DNA of 64,000 bases, taken from NCBI RefSeq assembly GCF_029946005.1, contig NZ_JAQSDR010000027.1, positions 121,329 to 185,328 on the forward strand, in the 5' to 3' direction. The position numbers and the translations under genes were made by a program. Below, one piece after another: positions 36,503-45,202 of the stretch (within the stretch, counting starts at the first letter, position 1; each line of letters opens with the position of its first letter). The DNA is from Aquabacterium sp. Its GTDB lineage: Bacteria > Pseudomonadota > Gammaproteobacteria > Burkholderiales > Burkholderiaceae_C. A model generated the notes under the pieces. It made no database searches. It saw only the letters and a list, made by a program, of their open reading frames with translations, and was not told where the DNA came from.

Positions 36503-37285
36503 ATGCCCAGCGCCACGCCTTTGACCCCTTTGATGTTCTCTGCCCATGGCTTTCAGCCGCGCTGCTTTGCCTTGGTGCCCTGCGCGGGCGTGGGCGAGCG
36601 CGCCGGGGTAGGCGGTCCCAAGCAATACCACCCCGTGGCGGGGCAATCGGTGGTGGCGCACACGTTGGCCGCTTTGACCGCAGTGCCACGCCTGGATGCC
36701 ACCTTGGTGGTGCTGTCGCCCCACGATGCGGTGTTTGAGCAGCATGTGCCTGGATTCACGGGTGAGCGCGCCTGGGTGGCCCGCGTGGGTGGTGCCTCGC
36801 GCGCTGAAAGCGTGGCCAATGGCCTGGAAGAACTGGTGGCCCGTGGGGCCCAGCCTCACGACTGGGTGCTGGTTCACGACGCGGCCCGCTGTCTGGTCCA
36901 GCCCGACTGGGTCAACCGTTTGATCGACGAGTGCCAGGATGATGAAGTGGGCGGCTTGTTGGCCTTGCCAGTGGCCGACACGCTGAAGGCTTCGCAAATG
37001 GGATCAAGCGGTGAACCGCGCGCCCAAGGCACGGTGGACCGCGCCGCCAAGTGGTCGGCCCAAACCCCTCAGATGTTCCGCCTGGGGCTGCTGCGTCCCG
37101 CCTTGGTCGCGGCCTTGAGCGATCCTCAAACCGCAGCGGCCATCACTGACGAGGCGAGTGCCATTGAGGCTTTGGGTCACTCGCCGCGCCTGGTGCTGGG
37201 CGCGTTCGAGAACCTCAAGCTCACTTGGCCGGGCGATTTCGCGCTGGCCGAACGCCTTTTGGCGACACGGCCGACACCTCGGTGA
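36503..37285 (+). CDS. ispD: 2-C-methyl-D-erythritol 4-phosphate cytidylyltransferase
   Basis: The product (260 residues) has the CTP-binding opening LVPCAGVGERAGVGGPKQYHPVAGQSVVAHTL and the later VLVHDAARCLVQPDWV. It makes CDP-methylerythritol in the MEP isoprenoid pathway. The usual AAG of the glycine-rich loop is CAG here (PCAGVGER), and SRMG-like residues read RAGVGG. ispF normally follows directly but is 3.6 kb away in this genome. The last 65 bp overlap the convergent zeta-toxin-like gene. A second in-frame ATG at 36533 would shorten it by ten residues. Confidence 0.93.
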   Translation: MPSATPLTPLMFSAHGFQPRCFALVPCAGVGERAGVGGPKQYHPVAGQSVVAHTLAALTAVPRLDATLVVLSPHDAVFEQHVPGFTGERAWVARVGGASRAESVANGLEELVARGAQPHDWVLVHDAARCLVQPDWVNRLIDECQDDEVGGLLALPVADTLKASQMGSSGEPRAQGTVDRAAKWSAQTPQMFRLGLLRPALVAALSDPQTAAAITDEASAIEALGHSPRLVLGAFENLKLTWPGDFALAERLLATRPTPR

Positions 37286-38012
37286 CCGAAGGGTTGGCGG
37301 CTTCCTTGAAGGCCGCGGCCACGATGGGCTTGGCCCAATCGGGCGTGCTGGCCAGGGCCGTCGCCTGCAAAGGGGCGGCCACGCGCCCAGGTTCGCCCAA
37401 ACCTCGCTGAGCCCCTTGCCAATGCAGTACCAACCGGGGCTGTGGCGCCAAACCAGCCTGGGGATCGGCCTCAACCGTGTTGTCGTACACACGAAGTTCG
37501 GTCAGGTGAGGTAACAGTTGGATCAACTGCAGGCGGCTTTGGTCAAAGCGGCGGCGGATGTCCACCTCGGGGATGTCGTGTCCGCCCTTGGCCACCCGGG
37601 CCTTGACCCGGGCAATGTGGTGGTCGGCACTGAGCAGGCCCACGTACCAAAGGCGCACCTCAAAGCCTTGCAAGGCGGCCTCTTCCAGCAAACGCGTGAA
37701 GCTGCGCCCGCCCAGGGTGGTTTCGAAGTTGTAGTCCAGTTTTTGCGCGATGGCCTGCTGCAGCAGGCGCTTGCCCTCGTGCCACGCGGCGCTGTTGGCT
37801 TGCGTGGCGCTCAGGTGCGGCTGCGCGCGGCGAATGGCCGCGGCAGCTTCGTCCGGATTGAAGTAATGGCCCCCACGGCGGCGAATGTTGGCACCACCAA
37901 TGCTGCTCTTGCCGGCACCGTTGGTGCCCGCCAAGACAAAAATTCGGGGGACGTGGGCAGTTGATGCCACGGCAGGATCTCTCTGATTTTTTATAAAGCA
38001 GCAGCACGGCAT
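37221..38012 (-). CDS. Zeta-type toxin (P-loop kinase)
   Basis: The product (about 263 residues) has a P-loop PRIFVLAGTNGAGKSSIGG and a FNPDEAAAAIRRAQ segment. YNFETTLGGRSFTRLLEEA and VRLWYVGLLSADHHIARVKARVAKGGHDIPEVDIRRRFDQSR follow, which is the pattern of zeta-like UDP-N-acetylglucosamine kinases. Such toxins phosphorylate cell-wall precursors. It is preceded at 34 bp by a Phd/YefM-type antitoxin gene rather than an epsilon antitoxin. I start it at ATG 38012; the longer ORF to 38111 would overlap the antitoxin gene. Its 3' end overlaps ispD. Confidence 0.82.
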   Translation of the reverse strand: MPCCCFIKNQRDPAVASTAHVPRIFVLAGTNGAGKSSIGGANIRRRGGHYFNPDEAAAAIRRAQPHLSATQANSAAWHEGKRLLQQAIAQKLDYNFETTLGGRSFTRLLEEAALQGFEVRLWYVGLLSADHHIARVKARVAKGGHDIPEVDIRRRFDQSRLQLIQLLPHLTELRVYDNTVEADPQAGLAPQPRLVLHWQGAQRGLGEPGRVAAPLQATALASTPDWAKPIVAAAFKEAANPSVTEVSAVSPKGVRPARNRPAK

Positions 38013-38046
38013 GTCCGTGTGGCTGGGTTGGATCAACCTGGGCGCA

Positions 38047-38415
38047 TCAAGCGCTTGTCGATGTAGCGTAAGCCACCGCAGCCTGGCCCAGTTCATCGGG
38101 GGGCGCATCAAAGGCGTCCATCAAGGCATCGCGCGACGTTGCCGTTTGCATGCGCTGCAAAAGGTGATCGAATTCTTGCGTCAGGCTGTCCAGTGGCTGG
38201 TGTTGGCCATCCAGCAAGGCCTGGTAGGCGTCCATGGAAAGCACGATGGCGGTGGGCCGGTCACGCTTGGTGATGGCCACCATGCCTTGGCTGGACGCCG
38301 TGTCGAGCACCAGTCCAAAGCTGTTTTTAGCCTCGGTGGCTGAAAACTCGGGGACTTCCACCTGTTCGCCACGGTGGTTGCGCAAGGTCAGTGCGGTCAT
38401 GTTGGACGCCTTCAT
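38047..38415 (-). CDS. Phd/YefM-family antitoxin
   Basis: The 122-residue protein has the Phd/YefM fold signature FSATEAKNSFGLVLDTA...GMVAITKRDRPTAIVLSMDAYQALL, which forms the DNA-binding dimer. A C-terminal tail of about 50 residues (QPLDSLTQEFDHLLQRMQTATSRDALMDAFDAP) probably neutralises the toxin. It is upstream of the zeta-type gene on the same strand, the usual antitoxin-first order. Met6 (ATG 38400) is a possible alternative start. Confidence 0.85.
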   Translation of the reverse strand: MKASNMTALTLRNHRGEQVEVPEFSATEAKNSFGLVLDTASSQGMVAITKRDRPTAIVLSMDAYQALLDGQHQPLDSLTQEFDHLLQRMQTATSRDALMDAFDAPPDELGQAAVAYATSTSA

Positions 38416-38456
38416 GCAAACATGCTTTGATCGTTTTCAGCGATCGATTGGCCATT

Positions 38457-39281
38457 CTAGCCATTTCGTCCAAAATGTCCAGGCCTGAAGGCCAGAATGG
38501 CCAATCCGGCCAGGGCATACAGTGCCAATGTTGAGGGCTCGGGCACATTCGAGGCCCAAATGACCTGCTGGCCCGAGCTGGCCATGGTGGCGTTGATCCA
38601 GTTCTTGTAGTTGGCCACTTGGACAAAAGCCGAGCCCTCCGAGGCCCCGGTGGTGTCATTGACCAGGGCGGCCGACGCAATGCCCAGGAGCAAGGATCCA
38701 GCGCTGTCGCTCACAGTCCCTTTGAAGAGCGCGCTGCCGCTGTCCCCACTTTGCAAGTAAGCCTGGCCATTGGTGATGATCCAGTTCACCGTGGATGTGG
38801 TGTTGTTCTCCGTGTTGGTGATGATGGTGCCCGAGGCCAGCGTGGTGGAGAAGCCATTGGGCTGCTGGTTCTGTGCCGTGACCATGGTCAGCGTGCCCAG
38901 CGAGGCGGCCTGGTTGTTCTTGATCACCTGGTCATTGAGGATGGGCGTGGCCGTGTCCAACGAGGTGGACAGGTGTACCAAGGCGATGTCGTTGCTGGGG
39001 AACGCTGCGCTGGAGAAGGTGTAAATCGCATCGATCAGGGAAGCTCCGCCCAGCGAGTCAAAACTGCTCGCACCCACGGACAGCCCGTTGGCCACGTGGG
39101 CGGCGGTCAGTACCCAGTTGTCGGCAATGAGCACACCAGAGGCGCTGCCCAACTCGCCCACCGCGCTGAAACTGCTGGTGTTGCTCCCGTTGACGATGGC
39201 GTGCGCAGGTAAGGCGCACCAGAGCGCTGCGACCGTGAGGACGCTGGATAACAGGCGCAGGGATTTCTGGCGGTGCTTCAT
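38457..39281 (-). CDS. PEP-CTERM trypsin-like serine protease
   Basis: The 274-residue protein has a signal peptide (LLSSVLTVAALWCALPAHA). The chymotrypsin-fold protease triad is visible: His in LTAAHVA, Asp in SNDIALVHL, Ser in QSGDSGSALF. A PEP-CTERM signal (VPEPSTLALYALAGLAILAFRPGHFG) is at the end. The mature N terminus IVNGSN looks like an activated trypsin start (IVNG), right after the signal peptide. It is probably exported, cut by an exosortase and active at the surface or outside. Substrate unknown. Confidence 0.88.
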   Translation of the reverse strand: MKHRQKSLRLLSSVLTVAALWCALPAHAIVNGSNTSSFSAVGELGSASGVLIADNWVLTAAHVANGLSVGASSFDSLGGASLIDAIYTFSSAAFPSNDIALVHLSTSLDTATPILNDQVIKNNQAASLGTLTMVTAQNQQPNGFSTTLASGTIITNTENNTTSTVNWIITNGQAYLQSGDSGSALFKGTVSDSAGSLLLGIASAALVNDTTGASEGSAFVQVANYKNWINATMASSGQQVIWASNVPEPSTLALYALAGLAILAFRPGHFGRNG

Positions 39282-39403
39282 CTTGTCTTTCCAAGGCTTG
39301 ATTGAGGTGTATTTTCTTCAAGCCAAGCTTGTGGTTGAAGCGCGTTATCCCGAGGCTCAGCGACCTTTACCCTTCTTCATGAGGTCACTGTGGGCTCTCA
39401 GGG

Positions 39404-40606
39404 CTACCAGGAAACCTCTTGCTCCGGGCTGGCCTTGATGCGGTGGATCGACAAGTCGGCGCCGTCGAATTCTTCTTCCTGCGACAGCCTCAAGCCCAAC
39501 ACTTTGTTCAGAACGCCGTAGACCATCAGGCTGGACACCAAGGCAAAGCCCACCACCAGCACCGTTCCAAGTACTTGGGCACCAAAGTGAACACCACCCA
39601 TGCCGCCCAGCGCTTTCTGACCGAAGATGCCGGCCGCGATGCCACCCCACGCGCCGCACAGGCCGTGTAGCGGCCACACGCCCAGCACGTCGTCGATCTT
39701 CCATTTGTTCTGCGTCAGCGTGAACATGAAGACGAAGATGGCGCCAGCAATCGCACCCACGGCCAAAGCGCCCGCAGGGTGCATGACGTCTGATCCTGCG
39801 CACACGGCCACCAGCCCGGCCAAGGGGCCGTTGTAGACGAAGCCAGGATCGTTTTTGCCCAGCAAGGCCGCCACCAGCGTGCCGCCCACCAGGGCCATCA
39901 GCGAGTTCACCGCCACCAGGCCCGAGATCTTGTCGATGGTCTGCGCACTCATCACGTTGAAGCCGAACCAGCCCACCGCCAGGATCCACGAGCCCAGGGC
40001 CAGGAAGGGGATGCTGGAAGGCGGGTGGGCCGATATGCCGCCGTCCTTGCGGTAGCGGTTGCGCCGCGCGCCCAGGATCAGCACGGCGGGCAGTGCAATC
40101 CAGCCGCCAAAGGCGTGTACCACCAAGGAGCCTGCAAAGTCGTGCAGGGGGCCGCCGGTGACGCTTTCAATCCACGTCTGAAACCCGAATTTGTTGGCCC
40201 ATACCGCGCCTTCACACAAGGGATAAAACACACCCACAATCACGGCCGTGGCCAGCATTTGCGGGTGGAACTTTGCCCGCTCGGCGATGCCGCCAGAGAT
40301 GATGGCGGGAATGGCCGCGGCAAAGGTCAGCAGGAAGAAAAATTTGACCAGTTCGTAGCCATTCTTCTGGGCCAGCACTTCGGCACCACTGAAGAAGTCA
40401 ACGCCATAGGCCACGGTGTAGCCCACAAAAAAATACGCGATGGTGGACACGCAAAAATCCACCAGGATCTTGACCAGGGCATTGACCTGGTTCTTGCCGC
40501 GCACCGTGCCCAACTCCAGAAACGCAAATCCGGCGTGCATGGCCAACACCATGACCGCCCCCAGCAGGATGAACAGCGTATCCGTGCCTTGTTTCAATGA
40601 CTCCAT
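39404..40606 (-). CDS. amtB: Ammonium transporter (Amt family)
   Basis: The 400-residue membrane protein has about 11 helices, with Amt motifs FAFLELGTVRGKNQVNALVK, DFAGSLVVHAFGGW (first pore His) and WPLHGLCGAWGGIAAGIFG (second pore His). A cytoplasmic tail (LSQEEEFDGADLSIHRIKASPE) has the FDGADL-type end that contacts GlnK-like proteins. It imports ammonium. No glnK is adjacent, which is unusual for amtB. The start is ATG 40606; a longer in-frame ORF to 40702 has no family support. Confidence 0.92.
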   Translation of the reverse strand: MESLKQGTDTLFILLGAVMVLAMHAGFAFLELGTVRGKNQVNALVKILVDFCVSTIAYFFVGYTVAYGVDFFSGAEVLAQKNGYELVKFFFLLTFAAAIPAIISGGIAERAKFHPQMLATAVIVGVFYPLCEGAVWANKFGFQTWIESVTGGPLHDFAGSLVVHAFGGWIALPAVLILGARRNRYRKDGGISAHPPSSIPFLALGSWILAVGWFGFNVMSAQTIDKISGLVAVNSLMALVGGTLVAALLGKNDPGFVYNGPLAGLVAVCAGSDVMHPAGALAVGAIAGAIFVFMFTLTQNKWKIDDVLGVWPLHGLCGAWGGIAAGIFGQKALGGMGGVHFGAQVLGTVLVVGFALVSSLMVYGVLNKVLGLRLSQEEEFDGADLSIHRIKASPEQEVSW

Positions 40607-40918
40607 GAGATGCCCAAAAATCCAAATGAATTGAAGAAGAAAAACCGCACCGATTTGGGGTCGAATGCGTACCGATGCCCATATATGCACCAATAAAAGC
40701 AAAAAATGGGCCTGTTTGGTGTGCCGATGTTTGGATGTTGTGCATCAGGCTTGCCCGCATTTGGGGCATTGGCCGTGGTCAGCAGCCTGGTGTCACCCCT
40801 TGCTGAACCAATTTGGTGCGTTGATTTGATCGTCCGGCTTGTTCAACGCCGACCATGGGTGATCATGCTGGGTTCAAAATGGAGCCCGCCTGACGAACAG
40901 GCCTGCAAGAGGACTGAC
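40607..40918. other. amtB-ispF intergenic region
   Basis: The 312-bp divergent region should contain the promoters of amtB and ispF. It has no gene I can support. I looked for sigma-54 (-24/-12) and NtrC sites for amtB and saw no convincing match. Confidence 0.5.
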
Positions 40919-41401
40919 ATGACGATTCGAGTTGGAGAAGGTTGGGACACACACGCGCTGGTCACAGGGCGGGCGCTGATCCTGGGTGGTGTCACCATTG
41001 AGCACACCCATGGATTGCTGGGGCATTCCGATGCCGATGCGTTGCTGCACGCCATCACCGACGCCCTGTTGGGCGCGGCGGGTCTGGGCGACATTGGCCG
41101 CCACTTTCCCGACACGGACCCCACCTTCAAGGGCGCTGATTCTGTGGTCTTGTTGCAGGAGGCCGTTCGACAGGTGGCGCAGGCCGGTTGGATGGTGGGC
41201 AATGTGGACAGCACCATCGTGGCCCAGGCGCCCAAGATGGCGCCTCACATCCCAGCCATGCGGGAGCGAATTGCCAGCGCCCTGGGTGTGAGCGTTGACG
41301 CGGTCAACGTCAAGGCCAAAACTGCTGAAAAAATGGGCCCCGTGGGTGAAGGCCGGGCCATCGAGGCCCGCGCCGTTTGCCTACTTTTGAAGAAGGCCTG
41401 A
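40919..41401 (+). CDS. ispF: 2-C-methyl-D-erythritol 2,4-cyclodiphosphate synthase
   Basis: The protein (160 residues) begins [27 protein letters not shown], with the metal-binding WDTH pair and [19 protein letters not shown]. It ends with [23 protein letters not shown]. It converts CDP-ME 2-phosphate to MEcPP in the MEP pathway. The ATG is preceded by AAGAGGA. It is detached from ispD by the antitoxin-toxin, protease and amtB genes. Confidence 0.95.
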   Translation: MTIRVGEGWDTHALVTGRALILGGVTIEHTHGLLGHSDADALLHAITDALLGAAGLGDIGRHFPDTDPTFKGADSVVLLQEAVRQVAQAGWMVGNVDSTIVAQAPKMAPHIPAMRERIASALGVSVDAVNVKAKTAEKMGPVGEGRAIEARAVCLLLKKA

Positions 41402-41406
41402 TTGAA

Positions 41407-42735
41407 TCAAGGCGCCCGCTTCAGCCTGATTTGAGCGACCAAGCCACCGCCTGGGGCATTGCCCAGGTCCAGTTGTCCGCCCATGCGCTGAAGCGCTTTC
41501 TCCACGATCGCCAGGCCCAGCCCGGCCCCCGTAGCCGCTGTGCGTGCGGCATCGCCCCGGAAAAACGGGGTCGTCAGCTGAGCCAGCTTTTCTGCGGCAA
41601 CACCCGGACCATGGTCGCGCACCGTCAACAACACCCACGATCCTGAGCGCGTGTAGCTGACCTCGACATTGGCCACACCCGTGTAGGTATTGCGGCCATA
41701 GCGGCGGGCATTCTCGAACAAGTTGGTCAGCACGCGGCCCAGCTCGGTCTCGTCGGCCATCACCTTGGTGTCAATGGGCAGCTTGGCTCCGATGCGGATG
41801 CGCTTGGTGTCGCGGAACTGGCTGATGGCCTTGTCGACCACGGAAGACACGTGCACTGGCACCAGCGTGACATCGCCGGGTCGCGCGTAGTCCATGAACT
41901 TGTCGATGATGGCGTCCAGCTGATCGATGTCGGCCGCGATGTTGCGCTTGGCTTCTTCATCGACCACGCTCATCTCGGCTTCCAGGCGGATGCGGGCCAG
42001 CGGCGTGCGCAGGTCGTGCGAGATGCCGGCCAGCATCACCGCGCGGTCTTCGTCCACCTTGGCCAGCTCGCGCGCCATGCGGTTGAAGCCCTGGTTCACC
42101 TCGCGGATCTCGCGTGTGATCATGGACTCATCAAGCACCGAGTCGTATTCACCCTCGCGGATGCGGCTGGCGGCGAACGACAGCTCTTTCAAAGGCTGGT
42201 TGATCAGCCGGGCAATCGTGGCCGACCCCAGGATCGTGGCGATGAAGGCGATGCCCACCCAGATGAACCAGGTGCGCCCGGTCATAGGCTCGATGCGCGA
42301 GGTGTCGGCTTGCAACCAGTAGTTATCCCGCTCAATCTGGAAACCGACCCACAAGCCTGGCACGCGGTTCACGCTGCTGGCCACCACCGTGGTGGGCCCC
42401 AGTCGTGAGCGCAACTCCTTGCCGATCGCATTGGTGAAACGGTTGACTTCAAACGGCTCGAACTGATCCGACGGTTCCCGCGCCTTGAGCGCGATCGACT
42501 CTTGCTCGGACATGGTCTTGATCAGCGTGACCCGGTTGATGCTGTCGGCGTAGCGCAAGGCTGCGCGAGACAAGTTGACCAGACTGGCCACTTGCTGTGC
42601 GGCTTGCACCGTGCGCGGCTCGAACTCCAGGGCCTTGAAGGTTTGAACCCAGGCCACGATGCCCAAAGTCAGCAACAGGGCCAGAAGGATGAAGGTCCGC
42701 CAGAACAGACTGAGGGCGAAACGATTTCTACGCAT
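41407..42735 (-). CDS. envZ: Sensor histidine kinase, EnvZ-like
   Basis: The 442-residue kinase has two membrane helices (FWRTFILLALLLTLGIVAWV and FIWVGIAFIATILGSATIA) around a periplasmic domain. A HAMP segment follows, then the phosphoacceptor HDLRTPLARIRLEAEMS and the ATP-binding N/G boxes (LTNLFENARRYG, VRDHGPGV, GAGLGLAIV). It pairs with the OmpR-like regulator whose stop codon is 9 bp upstream on the same strand. OmpR-EnvZ couples osmotic or envelope signals to porin genes. Confidence 0.9.
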   Translation of the reverse strand: MRRNRFALSLFWRTFILLALLLTLGIVAWVQTFKALEFEPRTVQAAQQVASLVNLSRAALRYADSINRVTLIKTMSEQESIALKAREPSDQFEPFEVNRFTNAIGKELRSRLGPTTVVASSVNRVPGLWVGFQIERDNYWLQADTSRIEPMTGRTWFIWVGIAFIATILGSATIARLINQPLKELSFAASRIREGEYDSVLDESMITREIREVNQGFNRMARELAKVDEDRAVMLAGISHDLRTPLARIRLEAEMSVVDEEAKRNIAADIDQLDAIIDKFMDYARPGDVTLVPVHVSSVVDKAISQFRDTKRIRIGAKLPIDTKVMADETELGRVLTNLFENARRYGRNTYTGVANVEVSYTRSGSWVLLTVRDHGPGVAAEKLAQLTTPFFRGDAARTAATGAGLGLAIVEKALQRMGGQLDLGNAPGGGLVAQIRLKRAP

Positions 42736-42744
42736 GCGCCACCA

Positions 42745-43482
42745 TCAAGCCCCACCGTCCGGCACGAACACATAACCCACGCCCCAGACCGTCTGGATGT
42801 AGCGGGGCTGTGAGGGATCGGGCTCGATCATCTTGCGCAGGCGCGAGATCTGCACGTCCAGGCTGCGGTCAAAGGGCTCGAACTCGCGGCCACGGGCCAG
42901 CTGCGCCAGCTTGTCGCGCGACAGGGGTTGGCGGGGATGGCGCACCAACGCCTTGAGCATCGAGAACTCGCCGGTGGTCAGCGCCAGGGGCTCGCCTTCC
43001 TTGCTCAAGCGGCGCAAGGCCAGGTCGAACTCAAATGGGCCGAACTGAACGGTTTGCGCTTCCTTGGCCGGGGCGCCGGGCGCCTCGGGGGCAGGGCGCC
43101 GGCGCAGCACGGCGTGGATGCGGGCCAGCAACTCGCGCGGGTTGAAAGGCTTGGGCATGTAGTCGTCGGCGCCCACTTCCAGGCCCACGATGCGGTCCAC
43201 GTCCTCGACCTTGGCGGTCAGCATGATGATGGGCGTGCTGTCGTTGGCAGCACGCAGGCGGCGGCAGATGGACAGGCCATCTTCGCCGGGCAGCATCAGG
43301 TCCAGCACGATCAGGTCGACGGTTTCGCGGGTCAGCAGTCGATTAAGGGCTTTGGCATCTTCGGCCAGAAGGACTTCGAAGCCTTCCTGGCTAAGGTAGC
43401 GGCGCAACAAATCCCGGATGCGGGCGTCGTCGTCCACCACCAGAATGCGATCTGGGCGCTGGGTATTGGCTGTGGTGGTCAT
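42745..43482 (-). CDS. ompR: Response regulator, OmpR-like
   Basis: The 245-residue regulator has a receiver domain (ILVVDDDARIRDLL; phospho-Asp in VDLIVLDLMLPGEDGLSICR; Lys switch in DDYMPKPFNPRELLARI) and a winged-helix DNA-binding domain (LRKMIEPDPSQPRYIQTVWGVGYVFVP). It is cotranscribed with envZ. An inverted pair of OmpR-like GTAACA half-sites lies upstream (43498-43568), so it may control its own promoter. Confidence 0.92.
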   Translation of the reverse strand: MTTTANTQRPDRILVVDDDARIRDLLRRYLSQEGFEVLLAEDAKALNRLLTRETVDLIVLDLMLPGEDGLSICRRLRAANDSTPIIMLTAKVEDVDRIVGLEVGADDYMPKPFNPRELLARIHAVLRRRPAPEAPGAPAKEAQTVQFGPFEFDLALRRLSKEGEPLALTTGEFSMLKALVRHPRQPLSRDKLAQLARGREFEPFDRSLDVQISRLRKMIEPDPSQPRYIQTVWGVGYVFVPDGGA

Positions 43483-43497
43483 CCGTCTCTCCTCGGA

Positions 43498-43568
43498 ATT
43501 TGTAACAAGCCGGGATTGTGCGCACTTTGCACACGCAAAAACCGGTGCTCTGACCCCTTGTTACAAAT
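43498..43568. repeat. Inverted 12-mer pair with GTAACA core upstream of ompR
   Basis: ATTTGTAACAAG (43498-43509) and its exact reverse complement CTTGTTACAAAT (43557-43568) are 47 bp apart. GTAACA is the conserved core of OmpR binding sites in enterobacteria. Confidence 0.5.
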
Positions 43569-43727
43569 CTTGCGCTCTTGGAGTTAGGGCGTCAAGGGGG
43601 TCTTGACATGCCGCTGAATGCCCTGAGTGTCAGCGGGGGCGGGGCTTGGCGCGTTAGATTGCAGCACCGCTAGGCCGGACCTCGGTCCGTTTGCCTGATT
43701 CAAAAACCCCTGTTGCTAGGAGCCTTC

Positions 43728-44441
43728 ATGCCTCGTTATTCGGTCCCCATGTTGTTGAGTTCGGCCTTGTTGGCCATGAGTGCGTCGGTGGCTCAAGCCG
43801 CAGAGCCCCTGCGCGCGAATGTGGTCAGCTTCCAAACCACGGCCACCCAGGAGGTCACACAAGACCTGTTGGCCGTCACTTTGCAGGCCAACCGAGAAGG
43901 CGCCCAGGCTGCGGAAGTTCAAAGCGGGCTCAAGCAGGCCTTGGACGCGGCCCTGACCGAAGCCAAGCGCTCTGCCCAGGCTGGCGCCATGGAGGTGCGC
44001 ACCGGCTATTTCGCGATCAATCCGCGCTACGGCAACAACGGCCGCATCAATGGTTGGCAGGGCACGGCACAACTGGTGCTGGAAGGCACGGACACCACGC
44101 GCATTTCGCAGACCGCGGGCAAACTGAATCAACTCAATGTGGTGAACGTGAGTTACGGCCTGTCACGGGGTCTGCGTGAGCAGCACGAGTCGGCGCTCAC
44201 CGCTGATGCCATCACCCGTTTCCGCAACCGTGCGGGCGAGTTGGCTAAGAACTTTGGTTTCACCGGCTACTCGCTGGGCGAAGTCAATGTCCAAACCGGC
44301 GAACCCGGGTTTCAAGGCCGTCCGATGATGATGGCGATGCGCGCCAAAGCGGCCGATGTGGCCGAAGCAGCCTTGCCCGTCGAGCCGGGCAAAGGCGTGC
44401 TCACCGTGACCGTGTCGGGTCAGGTGGTTTTGAGCAAGTGA
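43728..44441 (+). CDS. SIMPL-domain (DUF541) exported protein
   Basis: The product (about 237 residues) has a signal peptide ([17 protein letters not shown]) and the DUF541/SIMPL fold: [70 protein letters not shown] and the C-terminal [24 protein letters not shown] strand. Periplasmic SIMPL proteins are linked to oxidative-stress tolerance in some species, and the biochemistry is unknown. ATG 43728 has AGGAG five bases upstream. Confidence 0.85.
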   Translation: MPRYSVPMLLSSALLAMSASVAQAAEPLRANVVSFQTTATQEVTQDLLAVTLQANREGAQAAEVQSGLKQALDAALTEAKRSAQAGAMEVRTGYFAINPRYGNNGRINGWQGTAQLVLEGTDTTRISQTAGKLNQLNVVNVSYGLSRGLREQHESALTADAITRFRNRAGELAKNFGFTGYSLGEVNVQTGEPGFQGRPMMMAMRAKAADVAEAALPVEPGKGVLTVTVSGQVVLSK

Positions 44442-45202
44442 GGTGCAGGGGTGGCCTCGAGGGCGGGCTGATCGCGCCACAGGCCACCCTTGAGCGTCTG
44501 GTGTGGCCGAAAGTGCGTCTTGTAGGCCATCTTGCGGCTCTGCTCGATCCAGTAGCCCAGGTAAACGTGTGGCAGGTTCAACTGCTGCGCCTGGTCGATT
44601 TGCCAAAGCACGCTGTAGGTCCCATAGCTTTTATTGGCTTCGGGCTCGTAGAAGGTGTAGACCGCTGACAGACCGTCGTTGAGGATGTCGAGGATCGACA
44701 CCATCTTCAGGACGCCTTGGGTCTGGCCGGCCAACGGCGGTTCGCGGAACTCCACCAGCCGCGAGTTGACCCGGCTTTGCAGCAGGAACTGGGTGTACTG
44801 ATCGACCGAGTCGTGGTCCATGCCGCCGCCTTTGTGGCGACCAGCCTGGTAGCGAAGGTAGAGCTGGTAGTGCTCGGGCGTGAAGCACAGGCGCAACACG
44901 CGCGCTTCCAGGCCTTGATGGGACTTCCAGGCTCGCAATTGGCTGCGGCTGGCCACAAAGCGCTCTACGGGGATCCGCAAAGGCACGCAGGCCTGGCAGC
45001 CATCGCAATACGGGCGGTAGGTGAACATGCCACTGCGCCTGAAACCGCTGGCCACCAAACCTGAGTACACGTCGGCGTTGATCAGGTGACTGGGCGTGGC
45101 GACCTGTGAGCGTGCCACCTTGCCATCCAGGTAGCTGCATGGGTAGGGCGCCGTGGCATAGAACTGCAAGGAAGCCAGGGGGAGGTCTTTGAGGTGCGTC
45201 AC
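44420..45202 (-). CDS. bpt: Aspartate/glutamate leucyltransferase Bpt (ATE-type)
   Basis: The 260-residue ATE-fold transferase has the conserved Cys cluster [20 protein letters not shown] and [29 protein letters not shown]. It begins with GTG, which overlaps the aat stop codon by four bases. Bpt transfers leucine from Leu-tRNA to proteins starting with Asp or Glu and so marks them for ClpS-ClpAP. The tight coupling with aat places both N-end-rule transferases in one operon. It ends in a 22-bp convergent overlap with the SIMPL gene. Confidence 0.92.
   Translation of the reverse strand: MTHLKDLPLASLQFYATAPYPCSYLDGKVARSQVATPSHLINADVYSGLVASGFRRSGMFTYRPYCDGCQACVPLRIPVERFVASRSQLRAWKSHQGLEARVLRLCFTPEHYQLYLRYQAGRHKGGGMDHDSVDQYTQFLLQSRVNSRLVEFREPPLAGQTQGVLKMVSILDILNDGLSAVYTFYEPEANKSYGTYSVLWQIDQAQQLNLPHVYLGYWIEQSRKMAYKTHFRPHQTLKGGLWRDQPALEATPAPHLLKTT

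Noticed and set aside
40607..40918. Possible sigma-54 promoter and NtrC sites for amtB
   Set aside because: Only partial matches (isolated TGCACC-like and GGTGC-like words); no -24/-12 pair with correct spacing.
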